A DNA stretch of 64,000 nucleotides from Hymenobacter cyanobacteriorum (GTDB lineage: Bacteria > Bacteroidota > Bacteroidia > Cytophagales > Hymenobacteraceae): positions 496,001 through 560,000 of the forward strand of contig NZ_JALBGC010000001.1 of the NCBI RefSeq assembly GCF_022631375.1. The letters run 5' to 3'. The notes beneath the pieces are model-generated. The model searched no databases, was not told the DNA's origin, and was given only the letters and a program-made list of their open reading frames with translations. The position numbers were made by a program, and so were the translations under genes. Positions 8,408 through 15,514 of this stretch are shown here, one piece after another. Position 1 is the first letter of the stretch. Every line of letters begins with the position of its first letter.

Positions 8408-9586
8408 ATGATTACCTGCGTTAAGTGCCAAAAGCCGGATTCGGTGTTGAAAGCAGGTTTCGTGCGGGGCCGCCAGCGTTACCTGTGCAAAGCCTGCGAC
8501 TACCACTTCACGGAGGAGAAACCTGGCCCCGCGCCCGAACGCCGCCGGGCCCAAACCACTATCGGCGATGTGGCCAAGGCGGTGGGAGTGGCTTCGTCCA
8601 CGGTGTCGCGGGCGCTGAACGGGCACACTGACATCAGCCCTACCACCCGCCAGGCCATTCTCGACGCGGCCCGCCAGCTCGACTACCAGCCCAACCTACT
8701 GGCCCAGAGCCTCAAGAGCCGCGAAACCCACACCCTGGGCGTGCTGATTCCGGACATTGAGCGCCCGTTTTTTGCCACCGTGGTCAGCGGCATTCAGGAA
8801 GTGGCCAATGAGGCGGGCTACCGCGTGATGATTACCCAATCGAAGGAGTCGTATCGCACCGAGGTGAGCAACGTGCAGGCGCTGGTAGCCAGCCAGGTTG
8901 ATGGCCTGCTCATTTGCCACTCGCGCGAAACCGAGAATTTCGACCACGTACAATCAAGCGCCTGCCGGGGCATTCCGGTGGTGCATTTCGACCGCGTGAG
9001 CAACGCCGTGGACAGCGCCAAGGTGATTCTGGACGACTGGAACGGGGCGTTTAACATTACCGAGCACCTCATTCAACAGGGGGCGCAGCGCATTGCCATC
9101 CTGGCCGGGCCCGAGTCGCTGCTCATCAGCCGCAATCGTTTGGCGGGCTACCAAAGCGCCCTGAAACGCTACAACATGCCCCTGCGGCCTGAATACGAAG
9201 TGCACATCGAGTTCCAGACCGCCCAGGCCGAAGCGGCGCTCGATGCCTGGTTGGCCCTGCCCGAACCGCCTGATGCCATCTTCGCCATCAACTATACCAA
9301 CGCCTTCGACTTGCTGGTGGCCCTGAAAAAGCGCCACGTGCGCGTGCCGCAGGATGTGGCCGTGGTGGGTTTCGGCGACGAGTTTATGGCCGCGATGATT
9401 GAGCCCGGCCTCACCACCGTCGACCTCCACCCCTACCGCATCGGCCAGCAGGCCGCTCGCCTCATCCTGGAGCAGCTGCACCTGAAGGAGCAGTTTCAGC
9501 CCCGCACGTTCGTGATTTCCGGCGACCTGATTATCCGGCAATCGTCACTGAAAGCAGCCGTGGACATGTTTGCGCTGGGGATTTAG
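8408..9586 (+). CDS. LacI-family transcriptional regulator with N-terminal zinc ribbon
   Basis: 392 aa. Residues 1-34 form a four-Cys zinc ribbon (C4, C7, C27, C30) of the pattern CxxC-x19-CxxC, including VRGRQRYLCKAC, like the zinc ribbon of IS1-type InsA proteins. A basic/Pro linker (38-49) follows, then a LacI helix-turn-helix (about 51-72, TIGDVAKAVGVASSTVSRAL) and a periplasmic-binding-type sensor domain (about 105-385, THTLGVLIPDIERPFFATVV). There is no Met between the ribbon and the HTH, so the ribbon must be translated. It is divergent from uxuA across a palindromic operator, so it probably represses the hexuronate genes and senses a pathway intermediate (inference). The zinc ribbon is unusual for LacI proteins. 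Confidence 0.9.
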   Translation: MITCVKCQKPDSVLKAGFVRGRQRYLCKACDYHFTEEKPGPAPERRRAQTTIGDVAKAVGVASSTVSRALNGHTDISPTTRQAILDAARQLDYQPNLLAQSLKSRETHTLGVLIPDIERPFFATVVSGIQEVANEAGYRVMITQSKESYRTEVSNVQALVASQVDGLLICHSRETENFDHVQSSACRGIPVVHFDRVSNAVDSAKVILDDWNGAFNITEHLIQQGAQRIAILAGPESLLISRNRLAGYQSALKRYNMPLRPEYEVHIEFQTAQAEAALDAWLALPEPPDAIFAINYTNAFDLLVALKKRHVRVPQDVAVVGFGDEFMAAMIEPGLTTVDLHPYRIGQQAARLILEQLHLKEQFQPRTFVISGDLIIRQSSLKAAVDMFALGI

Positions 9587-9606
9587 CAGGATGATTTTTA
9601 ACGGTT

Positions 9607-9701
9607 GAACGTCATGCAGAGCGCAGCGAAGCATCTCTACAGTGCAAGTAATTCATTTACTATAGCGGTAGAGATGCTTCGACAAGCTCAGCATGACGTT
9701 C
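9607..9701. repeat. Family A inverted repeat, copy 1
   Basis: The left arm begins GAACGTCATGCAGAGCGCAG and the right arm ends CTCAGCATGACGTTC, with GCATCTCTAC and GTAGAGATGC toward the centre. It lies just after the LacI-type regulator stop. Ten more copies in this window share these arms, always outside genes. No transposase is present, so it is a REP/MITE-like non-autonomous element or a transcript-end hairpin. Confidence 0.85.
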
Positions 9702-9759
9702 TGTTTTTAGCCTGTTCTTATTGAATTGAAAAAACAGCCTTTCCATTTTGGAAAAATTC

Positions 9760-9796
9760 ATCCCCGTTGGGCCTTGCGCTCGGCGGGGATTTTTTA
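9760..9796 (+). terminator. Rho-independent terminator
   Basis: A 7-bp stem ATCCCCG (9760-9766) / CGGGGAT (9784-9790) is followed by a T-rich run. It sits between the LacI-type regulator and the coiled-coil/ABC cluster and probably separates them. The rest of 9587-9898 holds family A copy 1 and no gene. Confidence 0.7.
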
Positions 9797-9898
9797 TTAA
9801 TCAGCTAAAAATCAGACAATAGCACATTATCGCCGGAATAATTTCCAAATCGGCACTGGTCTTGGCATTGGGTGGCAGTCACCAACAATCTGCTGCTC

Positions 9899-10573
9899 AT
9901 GGCCATTCTCGAAAATCTCACCAAAGCCGCCAAAGGCTTCTTCGTGGAAGAAGACGGCGCAGCTACTGCGCCGATAGCGCCCGCCGCGTCGGCTCCCGCA
10001 CCGGCCCCGCTGCCCACTGCTGGAACTGGCCCGCAACCCACGCAGCCCGAGCAGCGCCACCGCGACCACATTGCCGGCCTGCTGGCCAGCGACGGCAAAG
10101 ATTTCGGCACTTACACCAAAATGGTGAACAGCATGGGCGGCAGCGGCCTCAGCGGCCCGCTGCTCTACCAGACGGCTTTCAACGCCTTTTCCGCCCTCAC
10201 CAGCACCGACCTGCCCGCCCTGCTGGCCTCAGCTGATACGCTGCAGCAGAAGCTGGCCGACGACCGCGCCCAGGTGCAGCAGCGCCACCGCGAAAAGCTG
10301 GGCGAAAGCGCCAACCCGCAAGGCCCGCCCAGCCCGCTGGTGCAGCTGCTGAAACAGGAAAGCCAACTGCAAAGCGAAGTAGCCGCCCTGACGGAGCAGC
10401 TCGCCGCAAAGCGCCAGCAGCTAACCGACCTCCAGCAGCAGGCGCAGGCTGAACGCCAGAAAACGCAGGCCGCGCTAGCCTCCTACGAACTGGCCCACGC
10501 GGCGGCCGCGGCCGAGCTGCAGGCCCACCGGCAAGCCACTCAATCTTTCCTGACACCAACCCCTTCCCGCTAA
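9899..10573 (+). CDS. Coiled-coil protein of unknown function, first gene of SBP-OmpA/ABC cluster
   Basis: 224 aa from ATG 9899 (MAILENLTKAAKGFF). A GTG at 9872 would add nine residues but is less likely. No signal peptide or TM. An Ala/Pro-rich linker (about 20-45) precedes a small helical region, then a long Gln/Ala-rich coiled coil (about 140-215, with VAALTEQLAAKRQQLTDLQQ). I do not recognise a family. Only 21 bp separate it from the next gene, so the two are probably co-transcribed. It may be a cytoplasmic scaffold for the membrane proteins encoded downstream (inference). Confidence 0.75.
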   Translation: MAILENLTKAAKGFFVEEDGAATAPIAPAASAPAPAPLPTAGTGPQPTQPEQRHRDHIAGLLASDGKDFGTYTKMVNSMGGSGLSGPLLYQTAFNAFSALTSTDLPALLASADTLQQKLADDRAQVQQRHREKLGESANPQGPPSPLVQLLKQESQLQSEVAALTEQLAAKRQQLTDLQQQAQAERQKTQAALASYELAHAAAAAELQAHRQATQSFLTPTPSR

Positions 10574-10594
10574 CCATCTCCAACCTTTTACGCC

Positions 10595-11587
10595 ATGAAT
10601 ACTCTCCCTTCTTTCAATTCCGAATCGTCCGAGCTGCCCAAGTGGCAACAGCCGGAGAAAATGGCCGGCCGCGTGGTGCTGCTGGGCCTGGCCGGCGCGG
10701 CCGTGTACTACTGGGGCGTGATTTTGCCCTTCCTGGTCGACATGGTGTTCGACACCGTGAAGCTGGGCATTGGCCTGGGCACGCTGTTCGTGCTGTTTTT
10801 GCTGGCCACGAATAAGCGCATTCACGCCGGGCTGTGGTATGCCGGGCAGCGTATTCTGCGCACGGCAGCCGGCATTTTCGTGAACACCGACCCCATCGGC
10901 ATCATGGAAGACTACATCCGCAACACCGAAAAGGAGGCGCGGAAGATGGACGCCGAAGTCACCAACATTGAGGGCGCGCACGAGCTGGTGAAGCGCAAGC
11001 TGGCCGCCAACACCGCCCAGATGCAGGAATACCTGAGCCTGGCCAGCGCCGCCACCCGCCAGAACGAGAAGGACATGGCCGAGAGCTACGCCATGCGCGC
11101 CGCCCAGCTCGAAGAATACAACCAGCGCCTGATGCCGATGGCCACCACCACGGCCAACGTGACGGTGGTAATGCGCCAGATTCTGAAGGCTGCCCTGCGT
11201 CAGATTGACGGCAGCAAGTTCAAAGTCAACCTGCTGAAAGATGAATACACGCTCGTAAAGCGCACCAGCTCGGGCATGCGCGCGGCCATGAACATCTTGC
11301 GCGGCGACCCCGACAAGAAGTACTTCTTCGACCTGGCCACCGACCGCGTGGCCCAGGACATGGCCCAGCAGCTGGGCCAGATTAAGCAGGCCATGCGCTA
11401 CTCGCAGGAGTTCGTCAAGGAAATGGACATCCAGAACGGCGTGATGAGCGAGAAAGGCCAGCGCCTGCTGGAAAAGTATCAGAAAGGCGACTTCAACGCC
11501 GTGCTGAACGAAAAGCCGCAACAGCCCCAAACCCTCAACGCCACTAAAAAAGCCTCCGATGATGCCTACTCTAGCCTGCTTGACTAG
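10595..11587 (+). CDS. Two-TM membrane protein with PspA-like coiled-coil domain
   Basis: 330 aa. Two adjacent hydrophobic helices (about 27-50 and 56-76: VVLLGLAGAAVYYWGVILPF and KLGIGLGTLFVLFLLATNK) are followed by a long charged helical region (about 105-200) whose spacing of Ala, Gln and charged residues resembles PspA/IM30 proteins (DYIRNTEKEARKMDAEVTNI). The C-terminus is polar and Gln-rich. PspA itself has no TM anchor, so this is at most PspA-like. It follows the coiled-coil gene by 21 bp and precedes the OmpA fusion. A role in envelope stress or as a membrane platform for the transporter is inferred from context only. Confidence 0.75.
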   Translation: MNTLPSFNSESSELPKWQQPEKMAGRVVLLGLAGAAVYYWGVILPFLVDMVFDTVKLGIGLGTLFVLFLLATNKRIHAGLWYAGQRILRTAAGIFVNTDPIGIMEDYIRNTEKEARKMDAEVTNIEGAHELVKRKLAANTAQMQEYLSLASAATRQNEKDMAESYAMRAAQLEEYNQRLMPMATTTANVTVVMRQILKAALRQIDGSKFKVNLLKDEYTLVKRTSSGMRAAMNILRGDPDKKYFFDLATDRVAQDMAQQLGQIKQAMRYSQEFVKEMDIQNGVMSEKGQRLLEKYQKGDFNAVLNEKPQQPQTLNATKKASDDAYSSLLD

Positions 11588-11750
11588 CTTTTTGCTGGCC
11601 TGCGCCTGCCTCAGTAGCGCGGACTTTGTAGCCCGCGAGTCGACGGCTAAGGTGCCACCGCAGCAACATGTACAGCTGGTGGCACAGCAGAAGCAGCCGA
11701 AACCCGCCGCTCCGCTGCTGGCGCACACTCGCCACCGGGCCAGCCGCTAA
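11559..11750 (+). CDS. Possible small secreted peptide or lipoprotein overlapping the upstream gene
   Basis: 63 aa in a different frame from the preceding gene, overlapping its last 29 bases; the start could be either ATG 11559 or 11562. It begins MMPTLACLTSFLLACACLSS, which looks like a short hydrophobic signal with Cys residues suitable for lipidation, then a Gln/Lys/Pro/His-rich tail. The n-region lacks the usual Lys/Arg. Its placement in the operon supports a real gene; its small size and odd signal weaken the call. Confidence 0.35.
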   Translation: MMPTLACLTSFLLACACLSSADFVARESTAKVPPQQHVQLVAQQKQPKPAAPLLAHTRHRASR

Positions 11751-11791
11751 ACTTCTCTTTTTCAATAACAAAATTCGCGCTTTGGACGCGG

Positions 11792-11812
11792 GCGCGGACT
11801 AAAAGTCCGCGC
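11792..11812. repeat. Short perfect hairpin upstream of the SBP-OmpA gene
   Basis: GCGCGGACT (11792-11800) and AGTCCGCGC (11804-11812) form a 9-bp stem with a three-base loop, 17 bp before the SBP-OmpA start. There is no T-run after it, so it is not a typical terminator. It may be an mRNA processing or stability hairpin within the operon. Confidence 0.6.
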
Positions 11813-11829
11813 TACATCCAACCAATGCC

Positions 11830-13608
11830 ATGACCACACGCGGTAAAGTTTTAATTGGCCTCATTCTGGTGGCCGTCCTGTACTTCGGCATCAACAAGCT
11901 GGTTTCCAGTGGGGCTGTCTTTAAGAAAGCCGACACGCAGTCGGTGTTGCTCAACTCAATTGAGCTGCCCACGGCCACCGGCGGCAACCGGGCCAACATC
12001 GTGGTGCCGCTGGCCCCCATGCCCGGCACTGCCCCGGCCGATAAGGGCACGCCCATTGTGTGGGAAGTAATGGCCTGGAACAGCCAGATGGCTGGCATGC
12101 TGGCCAACGGCGGGCCCCGCTCCACCATGGGCTCGGCGGCGGCGGCCAACGGGCTGGACATGCAGATTGTGCGGCAGGACGACGTGAGCAAGATGCAGGC
12201 CGACCTAGTGAAAAACGCCCTCGACCTGCAAAGCAAGCCCGAAACGCCGGGCCTGATTGTGAGCATTATGGGCGACGGCCTGCCCGGCTTCTCGGCCGTG
12301 CAGACGGAGCTGAAGAAGGCCGGCACACAATTGCAAATCATCCCCTACTCGGTGGGTAAATCCTTCGGCGAAGACAAGCTGATGGGCCCGAAAGAATGGC
12401 TGGATAACCCCAAAACCGCCCTTGGCAAAACCATAGCCTGTTACCTGCGCGACGGCGACCAGAACATCGCCCTGAAATGGTGCGCCGACAACGGCCTGAA
12501 AGTCAACCCTGACGAAACCACTTACGACCCCGAAGCTGTGAACTTCATGTCGGCCAGCGACTTTCTAGTGGCGGCCGAGAAGTACATCCTCGGCAAGCCG
12601 GAAGCCCGCACCAAAGTGGTAAACGGCAAGAACACCGGCGTGAAAGTGGACGTGGTAGCCGACGCCGTGGCTACCTGGACGCCCGGCGACGTGAACATTG
12701 CCAAACAGCGCGGCGGCCTCGTCAACATCGTGAGCACCAAAGACTACTCCAACCAGATGCCCAACATCATGGTCACCACCAAGCGCTGGTACGACGCCCA
12801 CCCCAAGGAAGTACTTGGTTTGATGACGGCCTTCGCCGTGGCCGGCGACCAGGTGAAAAGTCACCCCGAAGCCCTGACCCGCGCCGCCGATATCTCGGCC
12901 ACCGTGTACGGCGACCAGGACAAGCCTGGTGCCTACTGGCTGAAGTATTACAAAGGCGTGAGCGAAGCCGACCGCAATGGCGACGTAGTGGAGCTTGGCG
13001 GCAGCAAAGCCTTCAATTTCAGCGACAACCTGAATTTGTTCGGCCTCGATGAAGGCGGCACCAACATCTACGCCGCCGTGTACAAAACCTTCGGCGACGT
13101 GCAGAGCAAGCTTTACCCCAAAGAGCTGCCCAGCTACGTACCCCTGACCGAAATGCTGGACCTGAAGCCCCTACAGCAACTTCAGCAGCAGTACAAAGGC
13201 AAAGCCGTGGCCCCGGCCGAAACGCAGCAGTTTGCTGCCGGCGACGAAATCCGCCAGAATGTGAGCAAACGCGCCTGGAACATCGAATTCAACAGCGGCC
13301 AGAGCAGCTTCACCCCCGCCGCCGAGCGCGACCTGAACCAACTCTTCAACGACCTCGTGGTGGCCGGCCGCCTGAAAGTGGCCGTGCACGGCCACACCGA
13401 CAACACCGGCGACCCCAGCAAAAACCAGCAGCTGAGCGAGGACCGCGCCATGGCCGTGCAGCACTGGCTCGAAACCAAGAGCCACAGTGCCTTCCCCGAC
13501 GGCCGCGTGCAGGTGTACGCCCACGGCGCCACCGAACCGGTAGCCAGCAACGCCACCCCCGATGGCAAAGCCAAAAACCGCCGCGTGGAAGTGGTACTGG
13601 GCAATTAA
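11830..13608 (+). CDS. Membrane-anchored NitT/TauT-type substrate-binding protein fused to OmpA domain
   Basis: 592 aa. One N-terminal TM anchor (about 6-23, VLIGLILVAVLYFGINKLV) has no visible cleavage site. A periplasmic-binding fold (about 65-420) includes an NMT1/TauA-like region (NIMVTTKRWYDAHPKEVLGL). The C-terminal 110 residues (from about 483, WNIEFNSGQSSFTP) are a complete OmpA peptidoglycan-binding domain with HGHTDNTGDPSKNQQLSEDRA and NRRVEVVLGN. The architecture would tie a solute-binding domain to both inner membrane and cell wall. A TauC-type permease and TauB-type ATPase follow, so it is probably the binding component of an ABC system; whether it imports anything is unknown. 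I cannot name the ligand. Confidence 0.85.
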   Translation: MTTRGKVLIGLILVAVLYFGINKLVSSGAVFKKADTQSVLLNSIELPTATGGNRANIVVPLAPMPGTAPADKGTPIVWEVMAWNSQMAGMLANGGPRSTMGSAAAANGLDMQIVRQDDVSKMQADLVKNALDLQSKPETPGLIVSIMGDGLPGFSAVQTELKKAGTQLQIIPYSVGKSFGEDKLMGPKEWLDNPKTALGKTIACYLRDGDQNIALKWCADNGLKVNPDETTYDPEAVNFMSASDFLVAAEKYILGKPEARTKVVNGKNTGVKVDVVADAVATWTPGDVNIAKQRGGLVNIVSTKDYSNQMPNIMVTTKRWYDAHPKEVLGLMTAFAVAGDQVKSHPEALTRAADISATVYGDQDKPGAYWLKYYKGVSEADRNGDVVELGGSKAFNFSDNLNLFGLDEGGTNIYAAVYKTFGDVQSKLYPKELPSYVPLTEMLDLKPLQQLQQQYKGKAVAPAETQQFAAGDEIRQNVSKRAWNIEFNSGQSSFTPAAERDLNQLFNDLVVAGRLKVAVHGHTDNTGDPSKNQQLSEDRAMAVQHWLETKSHSAFPDGRVQVYAHGATEPVASNATPDGKAKNRRVEVVLGN

Positions 13609-13630
13609 GCCTTTTGCCCGAAATGAAAAA

Positions 13631-13734
13631 GAACGGTCATGCTGAGCGCAGTCGAAGCATCTCTACCGCAGCAGCAATCAATGCCGCTGCAACGAAGCGG
13701 TAGAGATGCTTCGACTGCGCTCAGCATGACGTTC
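13631..13734. repeat. Family A inverted repeat, copy 2 (inside the ABC cluster)
   Basis: The arms GAACGGTCATGCTGAGC... and ...GCTCAGCATGACGTTC lie between the SBP-OmpA stop (13608) and the permease start (13756). An in-frame reading from 13639 through this element into the permease is open but is rejected as a start because it is repeat DNA. Confidence 0.85.
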
Positions 13735-13755
13735 TGGTTTTTCTCAACTGAAAAC

Positions 13756-14529
13756 ATGAAATCTCTTTTCGCCCCCAACGCCCAGCCGCGCCGCCTTGTA
13801 TTCACCACCATGGTGGTGGCCCAAGTGGCCCTATTGCTACTACTGTGGCTGTTTTATCCCATGCAGCTCTTCCCCAGCTTGGGCGAGGTCGTCCGCTCCC
13901 TTGGCGACCTCATCACCACGCAGGGGCTAATTCAGGAGCTGTGGGCCAGCATGAGCACGGCCCTGCAAGCGCTGGCCGTGGCCACGGTGCTGGCGCTGCT
14001 GATATCGTACCTGACGGCGCTGCCCTTCTTCCGGCCCATCGCCTACGCGGCCTCCAAGATGCGCTACCTCACCCTCACGGGCCTGACCTTCTTCATGGCC
14101 CTGATGGTGAGCTCGGGCCACCAGGTGAAGCTTTCGGTGCTCATTTTCGGCGCTACCGTGTACCTGGTCACGGGCATGACGAGCGTGATTCTCACGACCA
14201 CGCAGGAGGAGATGGACCACGCCCGCACGCTGGGCATGAGCGAGTGGCGCAGCTTCTACGAAGTCGTGGTACTGGGCAAGCTCGACGAGATGCTCGAAGT
14301 CGTGCGCCAGAACTTCGCCATCATCTGGACCATGATTACGTTGGTGGAAACGCTCTATCAGTCCGAAGGTGGCATTGGCCTGCTGCTGTACAAGCAGAAC
14401 CGCTACCTGCACCTTGATGGGGTGCTGGCTATTCAGTTGGTGATTCTGGCCACGGGCGCGCTACAGGACTATGTGTTTGTGCTGCTACGGCGGGTGTTTT
14501 TTCCTTATTCGGCGCTGGGGGTTGCCTAA
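13756..14529 (+). CDS. ABC transporter permease, NitT/TauT (SsuC/TauC) type
   Basis: 257 aa from ATG 13756 (MKSLFAPNAQPRRLVF). About six hydrophobic segments, among them VAQVALLLLLWLFY, ALAVATVLALLISYL and the last near VLAIQLVILATGAL. An EAA-like cytoplasmic loop is visible (EEMDHARTLGMSEWRSFYEV); the usual Ile-x-Leu-Pro end of that loop is changed (VVLGKLDEML). It would form the channel for the adjacent ATPase. The start is set after the family A repeat, where normal codon use and a basic n-region begin. Confidence 0.9.
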   Translation: MKSLFAPNAQPRRLVFTTMVVAQVALLLLLWLFYPMQLFPSLGEVVRSLGDLITTQGLIQELWASMSTALQALAVATVLALLISYLTALPFFRPIAYAASKMRYLTLTGLTFFMALMVSSGHQVKLSVLIFGATVYLVTGMTSVILTTTQEEMDHARTLGMSEWRSFYEVVVLGKLDEMLEVVRQNFAIIWTMITLVETLYQSEGGIGLLLYKQNRYLHLDGVLAIQLVILATGALQDYVFVLLRRVFFPYSALGVA

Positions 14530-14533
14530 CGGA

Positions 14534-14668
14534 CGCCTCACCCCCGACCCCTCTCCCAAGGGAGAGGGGAGCCAGCCGACTTCAAATTTTTCTTTCAAAT
14601 CCAAGCAGATTGCCCGCGCTGCCGTGGCTCCCCCTCTCCCTTGGGAGAGGGGGCCGGGGGGTGAGGCG
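14534..14668. repeat. Family B inverted repeat between permease and ATPase genes
   Basis: The left arm CGCCTCACCCCCGACCCCTC (from 14534) and the right arm ending GGCCGGGGGGTGAGGCG (14668) are near reverse complements, flanking an AT-richer centre. The inner CCCTCTCCC/GGGAGAGGG pairs strengthen the stem. It fills the gap between permease and ATPase genes without an obvious terminator T-run. Confidence 0.8.
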
Positions 14669-14683
14669 AACGCGAGAACTCCC

Positions 14684-15514
14684 ATGACTGCCCACACCTA
14701 CGCCTACCGCGACCCCATCCTGACGCTCAACAACGTCTCCATCACCCTCAACAACGAGCAAATCCTGCGCGACATCAACGCCCAGGTCCTCGACGTGACC
14801 CGGCCCAATATGCAGCAGGGCCAGGTCGTGGGCTTCTACGGCCGCTCGGGCATCGGCAAGTCTGTCCTTTGCCGCATCATGGCGGGCCTCATCGCCCCCG
14901 GCACCGGCACCGTGGAAGTGGGCCTCGCCCAGCAGCCCGTCACGCCCGGCATGGTGGGCTTCGTGCAGCAGCGCTACCCCCTCTTCGACCACCGCACCCT
15001 GCACGACAACCTGCTGGTGGCCGCCCAGCGCAAGCACGCCCCCGCCGACGCCCGCCAGCACGTCGACGCCTACCTCGAACGCTTCGGCCTGGCCCCTCAC
15101 CGGCGCAAGTACCCGGCCCTGCTCTCGGGCGGACAGCGCCAGCGGGCGGCCATCGCCCAGCAGTTGCTCTGCTCCGACCACCTCATCCTGCTCGATGAGC
15201 CCTTCTCCGGCCTCGACGTGGCCATGATTGACGAAGTGAAACGAATAATAGTCGAAGTCACCACCATGGACGAGCTGAACACCGTCATCATCGTCTCGCA
15301 CGACATCGTGACCACCACCGCCCTGGCCGACCGCCTCTGGCTGCTCGGCTACGAGCACGACGCGGCCGGGGCCCTCGTGCCGGGCGCCACCATCAGCCCC
15401 CAGCACCAATACAACCTGGCCGAAATGGGCCTCGCCTGGCACGAAAACGTCGAAGCCGAACCCGAATTCGCCCAGTTCGTCGAGCACATCAAGAATGAGA
15501 TTCGGGGGAGTTAG
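14684..15514 (+). CDS. ABC transporter ATP-binding protein, NitT/TauT (TauB/SsuB) type
   Basis: 276 aa from ATG 14684 (MTAHTYAYRDPILTLNNVSI). Walker A GRSGIGKS, Q-loop near VGFVQQRYP, signature LSGGQRQR, Walker B LILLDEPFSGLD and the switch His in IIVSHD are all present, so the ATPase should be active. The C-terminal ~40 residues (HQYNLAEMGLAWHENVEAEP) extend beyond the core. An upstream in-frame extension to 14471 reads through the family B repeat and the end of the permease gene and is rejected. Its stop overlaps the stop of the convergent STAND gene by a few bases. Confidence 0.92.
   Translation: MTAHTYAYRDPILTLNNVSITLNNEQILRDINAQVLDVTRPNMQQGQVVGFYGRSGIGKSVLCRIMAGLIAPGTGTVEVGLAQQPVTPGMVGFVQQRYPLFDHRTLHDNLLVAAQRKHAPADARQHVDAYLERFGLAPHRRKYPALLSGGQRQRAAIAQQLLCSDHLILLDEPFSGLDVAMIDEVKRIIVEVTTMDELNTVIIVSHDIVTTTALADRLWLLGYEHDAAGALVPGATISPQHQYNLAEMGLAWHENVEAEPEFAQFVEHIKNEIRGS

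Noticed and set aside
8408..8510. Zinc ribbon as a separate small transposase remnant (InsA)
   Set aside because: It is in frame with the LacI HTH and no internal start exists, so it is part of the regulator.
9607..9701. Insertion sequence ends (family A)
   Set aside because: About 100 bp long with no transposase at any of 11 copies; better described as a REP/MITE-like or hairpin element.
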